64,000 nt of DNA. It comes from Pseudomonadota bacterium. Lineage in GTDB: Bacteria > Pseudomonadota > Gammaproteobacteria > JAKAQQ01. This document shows positions 8,420 to 16,525 of the stretch, in pieces. The position numbers and the translations under genes were made by a program. Positions within the stretch are counted from its first letter, which is position 1. Each line of letters opens with the position of its first letter. The notes beneath the pieces were generated by a model, which saw only the letters and a program-made list of their open reading frames with translations, made no database searches and had not been told where the DNA came from. Where the stretch lies: NCBI GenBank assembly GCA_027365475.1, contig DAHXNI010000031.1, forward strand, positions 32,077-96,076. The letters run 5' to 3'.

Positions 8420-9208
8420 TCAGCGAAACCGGAAGTACAGCCCGACTACGTAGCTCAGGCTGGATGAACGATTGACGAGCGGGCTGGCGCGGATGCCGGA
8501 TCCGTAGAACTCCTCCTCGAGTCCACCCATGGCGGTGAAGTGGTTCCCGAGGTTTCTCCCGACGAGCAACTCGAGTAATGTATTGAATGTTGAGCCAGGA
8601 GCGTACTGCGGATGAAGCGGGGAAGCTTCGTACTCTGGAATCCCAAAGTAGTAATTGATGAGATTCGCGCTTTCCCACTCGATGCCGGCGCGCGGATCAA
8701 AAAACCACCCACCCGTATGGATGTGGGCAAAAAGCATGGCACGGAGTTTCTGCCCATGGCTGCGTGCGAGGAGGTCAGTCAACGCCGTTGCCCTCACACC
8801 GAGGAGTCCCCTGCGGTAGACCAAAGCCAGTCCGCCCATCGCGGATGCGAGCCGTGTGCTGAGACCGTGGAATCGGGAGCTGAAACCCGAGTTGTAATGC
8901 AGTGTTTCCGGTTCCGCCACGACATCGACGTGAAGCGGTCCTGATTCATCGAGATGCCAGCCGATGGTGAGACCATGTAGGTAAAAGCCCGGCGTGCTGT
9001 AGTTAAAGAGTGGAATGAACCGGTTCCAGCTAGATGCTCCTTGATACGGGAAACCCAAACCCAGAAATCCGAAGCCCAACGACCAACCCGCCCGATTCAG
9101 GTTGATGTTTGTGATGGGTGGCGAGGCCTGTACTGGTGCCCCCCAGAAATTAAGTCCGAGCGCCAGGATTCCGATCGTGAGCCAGCCCAGTTTCGTGCGG
9201 TGCTTCAT
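8420..9208 (-). CDS. MipA/OmpV-family outer-membrane protein
   Basis: A 262-residue protein with a signal peptide (about 1-28, cleavage after VQA) and an amphipathic beta-strand pattern ending in an aromatic C-terminus (YVVGLYFRFR), typical of an outer-membrane barrel. The segment YYFGIPEYEASPLHPQYAPG followed by a GGLEEEFYGSGIRASPLV block matches MipA/OmpV proteins; MipA in E. coli is a scaffold for murein synthesis and lysis enzymes. It is 12 bases downstream of the PAP2 gene, and its GAGG ribosome site overlaps that gene's stop. Confidence 0.8.
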   Translation of the reverse strand: MKHRTKLGWLTIGILALGLNFWGAPVQASPPITNINLNRAGWSLGFGFLGLGFPYQGASSWNRFIPLFNYSTPGFYLHGLTIGWHLDESGPLHVDVVAEPETLHYNSGFSSRFHGLSTRLASAMGGLALVYRRGLLGVRATALTDLLARSHGQKLRAMLFAHIHTGGWFFDPRAGIEWESANLINYYFGIPEYEASPLHPQYAPGSTFNTLLELLVGRNLGNHFTAMGGLEEEFYGSGIRASPLVNRSSSLSYVVGLYFRFR

Positions 9209-9220
9209 GAACTCTATTCC

Positions 9221-10231
9221 TCAGAACGTTTCGTGCAGGCCAATCATGAAACCGCCGGGCAAAATGCTCAGGATGAACGGTTGTTTTTCCTCATGGGCGT
9301 AGATGCCCCATGCGGTACCGATGGCAAATCCGGAGATGACATCAGTTTGCCAGTGGCCCTGCTCTTTCATCCGGGCTTCCGCGTCGTAGAGCGGCAGGAT
9401 CTCAAGACCCCAGACCCAAGGATCACGGCGGTAATACTCTGCGATAAAAGGGGTTACAAAACTGGCTTGCAACGCGACTTCACCACTCGGGAAGCTCTCA
9501 CAACACCGGCCCTGGAAAAAATTGTGGGGGCTTGAGGACTGAATGGGCCGCGCCCGGCTGATGACATATTTCAGGGCTTGTGTCGTAATGGCTGTGAAAA
9601 CCGAGGAATCCACGGCTTGCCAAAAGGTTCGTCCAATTCGGCTACGACCACCTAACCAGATCGCGCCAACCCCTTCGACGGCCATCACCGCGTGTTCGAG
9701 ATCCAATGAATTATTCCGTGCCCAGATTCCCGTGTTATCAAGGGCGAGGCGGTGGTCAATCGCGTAACTCGCTCCCAGAGCAAAAAGCGGCGTCAGCGCT
9801 ACCGTCCACTCGACCAGATGGCGAGCCTGCTTTGGTGACTGGACCAGAAAAGGGGGATTGGTGACCGGATCCGTTCGGGCCCAGGTATTACGCACCTGGC
9901 ATTTTCGGAAGGATTGAACTGAACAGGTGTTTCCCTCATGCGATCGGGTCCAGAGGGAGCCGGGCGGGTTTGAAGGGGGAGAGGAGCTTGCCACCATCTG
10001 ATTGGACTGATCAGTCCACGTCGGGCCAAGCAGGTTCATGTTTAATAACCGGGAAGAGCTATTTTTTGAATGTATCGGCGTCAGAGTGGACAAATGGAGT
10101 GTCTCAGACAGACAGTTTGGGGAAGCTGGACTCGCTGCACATAAAAGACGATATTCTGGTGCGCCTCGGGCCCATGCACACGTGGCGATGGCCAACCCTA
10201 GAGCGATCAGCATTTCTCGTCCCCACTTCAT
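9221..10231 (-). CDS. PAP2-superfamily phosphatase with PSGE in place of PSGH
   Basis: A 336-residue protein with a hydrophobic N-terminus (possible signal or anchor, about 7-22), a Ser/Pro-rich linker of about 110 residues and a C-terminal PAP2 domain. Motif 1 is K221 to R228-P229, motif 2 is PSG at 248-250 followed by Glu251 where His is usual, and motif 3 is R287...H293...D297. The substrate class would be lipid phosphates or undecaprenyl pyrophosphate. The missing His is the general acid in studied members, so activity is uncertain. It forms an operon with the MipA-like gene. Confidence 0.78.
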   Translation of the reverse strand: MKWGREMLIALGLAIATCAWARGAPEYRLLCAASPASPNCLSETLHLSTLTPIHSKNSSSRLLNMNLLGPTWTDQSNQMVASSSPPSNPPGSLWTRSHEGNTCSVQSFRKCQVRNTWARTDPVTNPPFLVQSPKQARHLVEWTVALTPLFALGASYAIDHRLALDNTGIWARNNSLDLEHAVMAVEGVGAIWLGGRSRIGRTFWQAVDSSVFTAITTQALKYVISRARPIQSSSPHNFFQGRCCESFPSGEVALQASFVTPFIAEYYRRDPWVWGLEILPLYDAEARMKEQGHWQTDVISGFAIGTAWGIYAHEEKQPFILSILPGGFMIGLHETF

Positions 10232-10258
10232 GCATATCCCCTGAGATCATACTGGTGC

Positions 10259-10286
10259 TTGACACATTTTGACCAGACTGTATGGA
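10259..10286 (+). promoter_or_regulatory. Candidate promoter TTGACA-N16-TATGGA
   Basis: A consensus -35 (10259-10264) followed at 16 bases by TATGGA (10281-10286). Nothing coding starts within the next 350 bases, so it would drive either a long leader or a small RNA, or it is chance. Confidence 0.3.
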
Positions 10287-10488
10287 TGGAAGTTTCACGA
10301 TATCAAAATTTTATAGAATATTTACACCGAGAGACGATCATGAATTGGGTTCTCCTGTGGCTCAGTGAATCATCCTCCTTATTGCGACCCGGTATTCGGG
10401 ATGGCGAGCATGTTCTGGATACTTGCCAAAAACGGTACGAATATCCGATTGGAGGAATGCTGGCTGCCATTTAATGTCGTGCGTCGAT

Positions 10489-10518
10489 TTGACTGTCATT
10501 CCGATATGACCGCATAAT
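10489..10518 (+). promoter_or_regulatory. Candidate promoter TTGACT-N18-CATAAT
   Basis: TTGACT (10489-10494) and CATAAT (10513-10518) with an 18-base spacer, about 150 bases before the start codon of the downstream outer-membrane protein. It is a good sigma70 match and the likely promoter of that gene. Confidence 0.5.
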
Positions 10519-10669
10519 TAAAGAGGTTCGACTAGGCGTTTGCGTTTTGCATCCACGCCCTTGGCATCAGCGCCAAGGTGGGCCATTCTGTCGAGCCCCT
10601 CACAAACCGCACCCTGCGAACCATGCAGAAACGGTTTATCCGACTCCCTTCCATACAGGAAATCGACCC

Positions 10670-11170
10670 ATGCGACTGAGATTCCTCCTGATGTTTTGTT
10701 TATTGTTGGCTACTCTTGCTGTGCCCACGGTCTACGCACACACCAAGAATCGGTTTGATATAGGCGTGAATGCGGGCCGAGCCCAGACGGTCATCGGAAG
10801 TGGGATCGCCTTTGGCGCATCCTTCGGGTACCGGGTCAAACGTTATTTGGATCTGGTGTTCAACTACCAGTCCATCCCGCATTATGAGATGACGATTGCC
10901 ACTCTGTCAGCGCTGGGTCGCTACCGGATTGGCCCTCGTTTTCATCTGTTGGGTAGGCTCGGTATTGCAAACTGGTACGAAAGCCCGCTGGGTACCCAGT
11001 CATCGATCGTGTCGTCAGGTGTTGATCCGCTTGTGGGCGCTGGCGTATCCTACCGCTTCAGCCGTATGTTGAGCGGGCGTCTTCAATATCAGTTGATCAT
11101 GGCGTCGAGTCACACTGGTTTGGGTGGCAACTTCCAAGGTCTATCTCTTAGTGTCATCTACCATTTCTGA
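10670..11170 (+). CDS. Small outer-membrane beta-barrel protein
   Basis: A 166-residue protein with a clear signal peptide (MRLRFLLMFCLLLATLAVPT... cleaved after VYA) and an alternating beta pattern (RFDIGVNAG, AFGASFGYRV, LDLVFNYQS, FHLLGRLGIANW, DPLVGAGVSYRF, LSGRLQYQLI) ending in the aromatic YHF, typical of an 8-strand OmpA/OmpW-like barrel. Start chosen at ATG 10670 because AGGA lies about 9 bases upstream and the signal peptide begins there. The role is unknown. Confidence 0.72.
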   Translation: MRLRFLLMFCLLLATLAVPTVYAHTKNRFDIGVNAGRAQTVIGSGIAFGASFGYRVKRYLDLVFNYQSIPHYEMTIATLSALGRYRIGPRFHLLGRLGIANWYESPLGTQSSIVSSGVDPLVGAGVSYRFSRMLSGRLQYQLIMASSHTGLGGNFQGLSLSVIYHF

Positions 11171-11212
11171 CCTGCAGGTTTTGCAGGCTCATGATCGGAG
11201 GCAGAAGTCGGT

Positions 11213-11770
11213 ATGAAAACGCACAATGCCCGAATCAGAGGAAACGGGAGTGGGTATCTGGTAGGTCGATTTCCTGCCTTTGCGACAGCTGGAGTCGTGT
11301 TCTCACTGGCGCTCACGGGTTGCATGCAGGAACCCCTCATGCTCGCCCCGGCCCGCTCCCCGGTCTTGCGCCGTGCGGTGTGGTTCTACATCAAGCCCAA
11401 TTGGCCCCGGCATTACAAACTCCTGGCGCGACTTGATACGAGTGAGCTGGGTGGATTCAGCAGCCTGGCAACGGATTGTTTCGTGTTGAAGAAACTGCAA
11501 AAACAGGCAGCCCGGATCGGTGCCAACGCCATTCTTTTGAAGGACCCGCCACCACCGGGTAACGACGGTGACGGAGATGGCGACATGGAACCCGATATGG
11601 ATGGACCTCCGATGAATGCATACAATGGCCCCAACAGTTATTATGGTGATGGTGGGATGTACGTCTCTCAAGCCGCCCCAACTTTTCATGGATACGCTGC
11701 TTATGCCCCAAATCATCCCAAGGCTCATGCAGTTCTGATAACGGCTATTTCATGCGGGAAGCTTCCGTAA
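11213..11770 (+). CDS. Predicted lipoprotein of unknown function
   Basis: A 185-residue protein with an N-terminal hydrophobic segment ending in a lipobox LTGC (Cys37). The middle has a Leu-rich helix containing AARIGANAIL, a pattern common in small lipoproteins with a DUF4156-like fold, followed by an Asp/Gly/Pro-rich linker (GDGDGDMEPDMDG) and a Tyr-rich tail. The Asp-rich stretch could bind cations, which is speculation. It lies 42 bases after the outer-membrane protein gene and may share its transcript. Confidence 0.6.
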   Translation: MKTHNARIRGNGSGYLVGRFPAFATAGVVFSLALTGCMQEPLMLAPARSPVLRRAVWFYIKPNWPRHYKLLARLDTSELGGFSSLATDCFVLKKLQKQAARIGANAILLKDPPPPGNDGDGDGDMEPDMDGPPMNAYNGPNSYYGDGGMYVSQAAPTFHGYAAYAPNHPKAHAVLITAISCGKLP

Positions 11771-11788
11771 CCGGCAGAACGATTCGAC

Positions 11789-12607
11789 TCACGGATACGG
11801 CTCGGCAGTTTGGAACAGAGCGTCTCCCTGGCCGGGAGCAATTCCAAAGACTTTCCCCGTGATACCGCGGCTTTCGGGTCCTAAAAGATAAAGATAGGCG
11901 CCGATGATCGTCTCGGGTTGGGGCCAGTGGGCCGCGGGTAGCCCGGGAAACAGACTCTCCGTAATAGGAGTTGCAATCCATCCTGGATCCAGGGCATTGA
12001 AACGGAGATGGGGCCGGAACTCCATTTCATCAGCGAGAATGCGCATAAACATTTCGATCGCTGCATAAGCCACGCCATAGGCTGCGGAAAAAGCCCGTGG
12101 ATGGCGTACCCATTCGCAGGTCGTAAACAGAACCGAGGCATCCTCTGCAGTTTCGAGGAGCGGGAGGCAGGCACGCGTCAGGGCGAATGCCGCCTGAAGG
12201 TTCACCTGGATCACCTCGTGCCAGGCTTCGGGTGGATGGTTCAAAACGGGACCGTGGTATCCCAAGACACCTGCGTTGTGGAGTAGTCCATCCAGATGCC
12301 CAAACTGCTCCAGCAGAGCCGCTCCGATATCGTCATAGTCGCTGATCGTCGCGCCCCGAAAATCAATTGCCTGAAGAATCGGTGAGGGGCCTTTGGCAAC
12401 GATGATCTCATCGTGGAGGCTGGTCAGGGTGTCAATTTCCGGTCCCAGCAACACCAGGGTTGCCCCGTAATCAGCAAGCGAACGCGATACTGCACGGCCA
12501 ATCCCGCGCCCAGCACCAGTGATGGCAATCACTTTCCCACGAAGCGCATCCGCAGGGGGACGATAATGGGCGGACAGAAGTGAGATCGGATCAGGTTCGT
12601 TGTTCAT
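11789..12607 (-). CDS. YciK-like short-chain dehydrogenase lacking catalytic Ser and Lys
   Basis: A 272-residue SDR. The nucleotide motif TGAGRGIGR (30-38) and NAG (111-113) are intact, and overall similarity to E. coli YciK is recognisable (LDGLLHNAG, NALDPGWIATPI). In the active site the Tyr is kept at 177, but the lysine four residues later is Tyr181 (YGVAY) and the serine 13 residues before the Tyr is Cys164. Those changes should remove ordinary oxidoreductase activity. The ATG at 12607 lies inside the end of the upstream gene (17-nt overlap), so the two are co-translated. Confidence 0.8.
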   Translation of the reverse strand: MNNEPDPISLLSAHYRPPADALRGKVIAITGAGRGIGRAVSRSLADYGATLVLLGPEIDTLTSLHDEIIVAKGPSPILQAIDFRGATISDYDDIGAALLEQFGHLDGLLHNAGVLGYHGPVLNHPPEAWHEVIQVNLQAAFALTRACLPLLETAEDASVLFTTCEWVRHPRAFSAAYGVAYAAIEMFMRILADEMEFRPHLRFNALDPGWIATPITESLFPGLPAAHWPQPETIIGAYLYLLGPESRGITGKVFGIAPGQGDALFQTAEPYP

Positions 12608-13406
12608 TTCGGGCAGCTTTCCAGGCTCGCCATAGTTTAGCGGGGATGGAGGGAGGATGGTGTGCTCCCCCACCTTTACCCGTATTCCAGGAGTGCTCAA
12701 TGGTGCGGAGCGTGAGATCGGTAAGCGCTGACATGATACGTATGGAGCGGCAGGATGGTTCCCGGATAAAGGGGGTGAAGGCTTCGAGCCCGATTTGCAA
12801 TTCCTGCTCTGCCGTTTCAAAAATCTCAACCACAAGCGGGGGCGTCGCACTGGAATTGTAAACTCCGGCTTGCTCGGACGGTTTCTCGCCACTTGATACC
12901 TGGGATGAAAACAAGGCAAGCTGTTGCGTGAACCAGCTCGCTGCCGCCAAGTGCTGGACAGGCGCGCCCGGGATCTCCTCCATTCGGTTGAGCGTCGTCC
13001 AGTGCAGAAACACCCCGCGGGATTCGCGCAGGACGGCGCGTGCGATCGGGTCAAGGGTTGGATGCAGACCTCGTGCGAGTTCGAGATATGAGTGAAGTGC
13101 CTGAACCAGACGGGCGATGGGCATGTACTCAAATGCCCGACCCCTTGAGAGAAGACGGATGACCGGATGGTTGGAGCGTTCGCGTTCTTCCTCAAGTTGT
13201 TCCAGCCACCAGGCGAGACGCATGGGTGCGATATCCTGGGCATTTCTTGATGCCACGATCGCTTCCCATTCGTTCTGCAGCGCGAAAATACCCGTGAGAC
13301 GGATCTTCTCATCCCTTGGTGCGAACTGAACGGCAAGGGACGCGCTTGTTCCCAAAGGGCCGATTCTCTCACGGCAATACCAGAGATCGTTTGCGTCTAC
13401 CGGCAT
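12591..13406 (-). CDS. Squalene/phytoene synthase-like protein without Asp-rich motifs
   Basis: A 271-residue protein. The segment ALQNEWEAIV...PMRLAWWLEQL...HPVIRLL matches the conserved N-terminal helices of the squalene/phytoene synthase superfamily (the RLxWW and HPV blocks). The two Asp-rich metal-binding motifs of active synthases are not visible, so it resembles the non-enzymatic members related to NDUFAF6. Start chosen at ATG 13406 because GGAG lies 5 bases upstream; a GTG at 13463 has no such site. Its neighbours are an SDR with the same kind of loss and the divergent hpnB. Confidence 0.6.
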   Translation of the reverse strand: MPVDANDLWYCRERIGPLGTSASLAVQFAPRDEKIRLTGIFALQNEWEAIVASRNAQDIAPMRLAWWLEQLEEERERSNHPVIRLLSRGRAFEYMPIARLVQALHSYLELARGLHPTLDPIARAVLRESRGVFLHWTTLNRMEEIPGAPVQHLAAASWFTQQLALFSSQVSSGEKPSEQAGVYNSSATPPLVVEIFETAEQELQIGLEAFTPFIREPSCRSIRIMSALTDLTLRTIEHSWNTGKGGGAHHPPSIPAKLWRAWKAARNEQRT

Positions 13407-13531
13407 GCCGGCTCCAGTTGTGATCAGGGCGATTGATCCGCAGCCAGTATAACGGGTGCCCACCCTTCAAGACGCACTTGATCCGGGGCTTGCGGGTAGA
13501 ATCAAGCATTCCATCGAGCGCGGAGCGAACC

Positions 13532-14632
13532 TTGATTCTCGCGAGTCTCGTGACCATCATTTGGGCGATTCTCCTATTGATGCCGGATCGCCCCTGGCGG
13601 ATGCGGGAAGCACTCCGGTCCAAACCTGAGGCGACTTCTGGCCAGCGGGTGAACGTGCTCATTCCGGCCCGGAACGAGGAACTGGTCCTGCCCCGGAATC
13701 TCGACGCACTTTCCAACCAGCGGCTTCCCATGCAAATCTGGGTTCTAAATGACGGGTCCACCGACCGAACCCGGGAAGTAGCGCTGGAGGCTCGTCTGCA
13801 TAACCTGGCAGTTCTGGATATTCCAGTGCTGCCACTGGGTTGGACGGGCAAGCTCTGGGCACTCGAGCAGGGTTTCGGCCGAGTCAACGGCGACTGGGTG
13901 CTCCTTCTCGATGCCGATATCGCGCTTGCGCCGGGAATGCTGCCGACATTGCTTGCCGCGGCCGAACGGGAAGGTCTTGATTTGATATCGATCATGGCAT
14001 CGCCCGCGCGATGCGGGTTCTGGGATCGGTGGCTGATGCCGGTTTTCATTTATTTTTTCAAATGGCTTTATCCGTTTCATCGTGCCAATGATCCGGATTC
14101 ACGTGTCGCAGCGGCAGCAGGGGGATGTGTGCTCGTCAGGCATGAGGTGCTGGTCGCGATCGGAGGGTTTGCTGCACTCCGCGACGCAGTAATAGACGAC
14201 TGTACATTGGCCCGTCTGGTCAAGAAACAGGGCTACCGGTCGTGGATCGGCGTCAGCCGATCCGTAGTGATGCTCCGGAATCATTCACTCCGTGATATTT
14301 GGCACATGGTCGCCCGAACGGCATTCACCCAGCTCCATTATTCCTATCTTGCGTTGCTGGTTGCCATGGCCGGTCTTGGATTCGTCTTCGAGGCACCTTT
14401 ACTCCTGCTCCTGTCCGGTCCTGGACTCGTGCGGCTCATGGCCGGGGGTGCTTGGCTCCTGATGACTTTGAGCTATGTGCCCACGGCACGCTATTACGAC
14501 GAGTCCCCCTTATGGGGCTTCCTGCTCCCGATAGCCGCTTTTCTCTTTTTTTTGATGAGTGTGCACTCGGCCCTGCGCTATGCTTCGGGGACGCGCACCC
14601 GCTGGAAGGGTCGCTCATATCGTCCAACCTGA
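13532..14632 (+). CDS. hpnB: HpnB-like hopene-associated glycosyltransferase
   Basis: A 366-residue family-2 glycosyltransferase with an N-terminal membrane helix (about 1-17), the nucleotide-sugar motif NVLIPARNEE and LNDGSTDRT, the LPLGWTGKLWALEQG block, LLDADIALAPG, the FFKWLYPF and AAAAGGCVLVR stretches, IDDCTLARLVKK and two or three C-terminal helices. This full series is characteristic of HpnB, found in hopanoid gene sets. Start is a TTG at 13532 with GGAG 6 bases upstream; no in-frame ATG fits. No squalene-hopene cyclase is in the window. Confidence 0.85.
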   Translation: MILASLVTIIWAILLLMPDRPWRMREALRSKPEATSGQRVNVLIPARNEELVLPRNLDALSNQRLPMQIWVLNDGSTDRTREVALEARLHNLAVLDIPVLPLGWTGKLWALEQGFGRVNGDWVLLLDADIALAPGMLPTLLAAAEREGLDLISIMASPARCGFWDRWLMPVFIYFFKWLYPFHRANDPDSRVAAAAGGCVLVRHEVLVAIGGFAALRDAVIDDCTLARLVKKQGYRSWIGVSRSVVMLRNHSLRDIWHMVARTAFTQLHYSYLALLVAMAGLGFVFEAPLLLLLSGPGLVRLMAGGAWLLMTLSYVPTARYYDESPLWGFLLPIAAFLFFLMSVHSALRYASGTRTRWKGRSYRPT

Positions 14633-14738
14633 TCCTGCTGGCATGGAGATATGACCCAAGCGGGGCGAGAGACGGGATTGAGACCGGCCGGATGTGCCGA
14701 CGCGTCTCGCGCCCTGACAGCGGGTTTGTGATGAAGGC

Positions 14739-15164
14739 TCAGTACTGAGCTGGTATCGGCCGATGCATTTTCATGGTGCGATTCAGCGTTCCGAGATTCT
14801 GGTCCAGTGTCTTCTCGAGCAACGCAAGGGAGCGATGCCCCTTGGGGCGTGCCAGTTCGAGCCGCGCGAGTCTCAGGGATACATAGTTGCGCACAAGCGG
14901 GTTATGGCTCACAGCCAAAACGTGCTCATAAACTGTTTCCAGTGCAGCGGGATTGCGGGCCCAGAGAGCTAGATGCTGAATGGCATGAAGATCCCGGAAG
15001 ACCAGAAGCAGGATCGGGTGTTCCATCGTGGATCCACGTCTGCATATCATGGGGCGGTGCATACACATCATTTGAAATAGGGGACGCGGTCCAGCCTGAG
15101 CCAACCCAAGGGTTGAACCTGCGATAAGAATGAGCATCGAAAGAGTACCGATGACGTTTTTCAT
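14739..15164 (-). CDS. Secreted protein with Met/Cys/His-rich segment, in two-component operon
   Basis: A 141-residue protein with a signal peptide (about 1-24, ending LAQAG). Just after it lies MMCMHRPMICRRGSTMEHP (residues 32-50) with Cys34, Cys41, five Met and two His, which could bind a soft metal; the rest is a helical region rich in Leu and Arg, ending TMKMHRPIPAQY. No family recognised. Its ATG overlaps the stop of the sensor-kinase gene (ATGA), so it is the third gene of that operon. Confidence 0.65.
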   Translation of the reverse strand: MKNVIGTLSMLILIAGSTLGLAQAGPRPLFQMMCMHRPMICRRGSTMEHPILLLVFRDLHAIQHLALWARNPAALETVYEHVLAVSHNPLVRNYVSLRLARLELARPKGHRSLALLEKTLDQNLGTLNRTMKMHRPIPAQY

Positions 15165-16525
15165 GGCAAATGACCTCGTGTGTGAGTGGATGGGGTGCGA
15201 GCAGAGTCGCTTGGAGAATCTGGCATACTGGTGGAAAACGTGAGATCGACCAGGAGTCCTCCGCCCTGGCGGTTTTCGATCGAGAGATGCCCGCCATGTA
15301 GGGCGACGATCCGTCCGACAATGGTGAGCCCGAGTCCTGCCCCAGATCCTGCGCTGCGATCAGAACTGCCACGCACGAAGGGTTCAAGCCAGTTATGCCG
15401 ATCGACAGCTGGAAGACCGGGTCCACGATCGAGGATTTGAATCCGGAAGGTGCGTGGCGCTTCGAGTCGGGTGTGGACCTCGATGTCGCGTTGGCCGTAG
15501 CGGACGGCATTGTCGAAGAGGTTGACCAGCATACGGCGCAAGGCCAGTCTGCGGCCTGGGTAAGGTGGAAGGGCTTCCAGCCGAAGCCGGATGAGATGAC
15601 CGGATTCCTGATAGCGTTGTGCGACCTCCTGGATCAGGGTGTTCCAGTTGAGCATCTTTGGGGGTTCGGTGGATTCATCGCGTGCGTAGTCGAGAAACTG
15701 ATTCAGGATGGAGTTGATTTCCTCAAGATCCTGAATCAGGCCTTCCGTAAGGTGGGGCTCTGCATGTTTGGCGAGAAGTTCGAGTCCAAGCCGGATTCGC
15801 GTAAGGGGCGTGCGCAGGTCATGGGAGATTCCGGCTAGCATGATCCTGCGGTCATCAGCAATCTTTTCGAGGTTGAGAACCATTTGATTGAAGCCGTGGC
15901 TGAGATCAACAATCTCCTGGGGTCCACGTTCCTCAAGCATACGTGGTTTTCGGCCATGACCAACATCACGGGCCGCATGCAGCACATCCTCCAGTCTCCG
16001 ATTGGAACGAAACAGGATGAGGTAAGCCCCTCCGACTGAAGCCAGAATGCCCAAAATGATCCAAAGCAGTCGATAAAGATTGAGAAGCGACCGGGGATGG
16101 CTGGAATTCAGGATCAACCAGTATCGATTTGATCCAGCTTTGAACCCGATCCATAGATGGTGATGGGATCCACGGGCGAAAACGATTTTTTGACCCAAGG
16201 ACCGATCGAGTGTGCGGCGCAGGGCGCCCAGGCGGCGATGGGTCATGAGACGATGGTGTTCTCCATGCGTTGGTGCCGGTATGATCCGAAAGAAGCGTCC
16301 AGACCCGGATATCTGGAGGTAACGTGCCCGCTCGTTCGTGTGCGGACGGGTCAGGCTCAGTGCAGCCAGGCGGATTTCTTTTGTGAGAAAATCCGCACGA
16401 TTGGTCAGCGCATGGGGAAACCAAAAAATCTGGACGATGGCAAACCACGCGACCTGAGTGAAGATGATGAGAAGTGCAATTAGAAGCGCTAGACGTGGAA
16501 CGAGTCTGCTCGGAAGGAGTTTCAT
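15161..16525 (-). CDS. EnvZ-like sensor histidine kinase
   Basis: A 454-residue kinase with membrane helices at about 11-33 and 150-172, a periplasmic domain between them, a HAMP region (about 173-225), the phosphorylated His235 in GISHDLRTPLTRIRLG, an N box NLFDNAVRYG, a G1 box DRGPGLP and GAGLGLTIV. The periplasmic domain has histidine clusters HGEHHRLMTHRR (87-98) and SHHHLW (120-125), unlike E. coli EnvZ, suggesting metal or pH sensing. It overlaps the regulator gene by ATGA. Confidence 0.9.
   Translation of the reverse strand: MKLLPSRLVPRLALLIALLIIFTQVAWFAIVQIFWFPHALTNRADFLTKEIRLAALSLTRPHTNERARYLQISGSGRFFRIIPAPTHGEHHRLMTHRRLGALRRTLDRSLGQKIVFARGSHHHLWIGFKAGSNRYWLILNSSHPRSLLNLYRLLWIILGILASVGGAYLILFRSNRRLEDVLHAARDVGHGRKPRMLEERGPQEIVDLSHGFNQMVLNLEKIADDRRIMLAGISHDLRTPLTRIRLGLELLAKHAEPHLTEGLIQDLEEINSILNQFLDYARDESTEPPKMLNWNTLIQEVAQRYQESGHLIRLRLEALPPYPGRRLALRRMLVNLFDNAVRYGQRDIEVHTRLEAPRTFRIQILDRGPGLPAVDRHNWLEPFVRGSSDRSAGSGAGLGLTIVGRIVALHGGHLSIENRQGGGLLVDLTFSTSMPDSPSDSARTPSTHTRGHLP

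Larger units (their letters stand above)
10232..10669 (+). other. Intergenic gap with two candidate promoters
   Basis: A 438-base gap between the divergent PAP2 and outer-membrane-protein genes. No protein-coding segment looks real. It contains two forward sigma70-like promoters (listed separately) and an AT-rich stretch near 10300-10325. Confidence 0.5.

Noticed and set aside
12608..13372. A long N-terminal extension of the SDR reading frame up to 13372
   Set aside because: It runs in another frame over the synthase-like gene, lacks conserved SDR sequence, and the true SDR start is the ATG at 12607.
14663..14714. Inverted repeat GGGCGAGAGACG / CGTCTCGCGCCC after hpnB
   Set aside because: The loop is long (28 bases), there is one mismatch and no T-run, so a terminator call is not supported.
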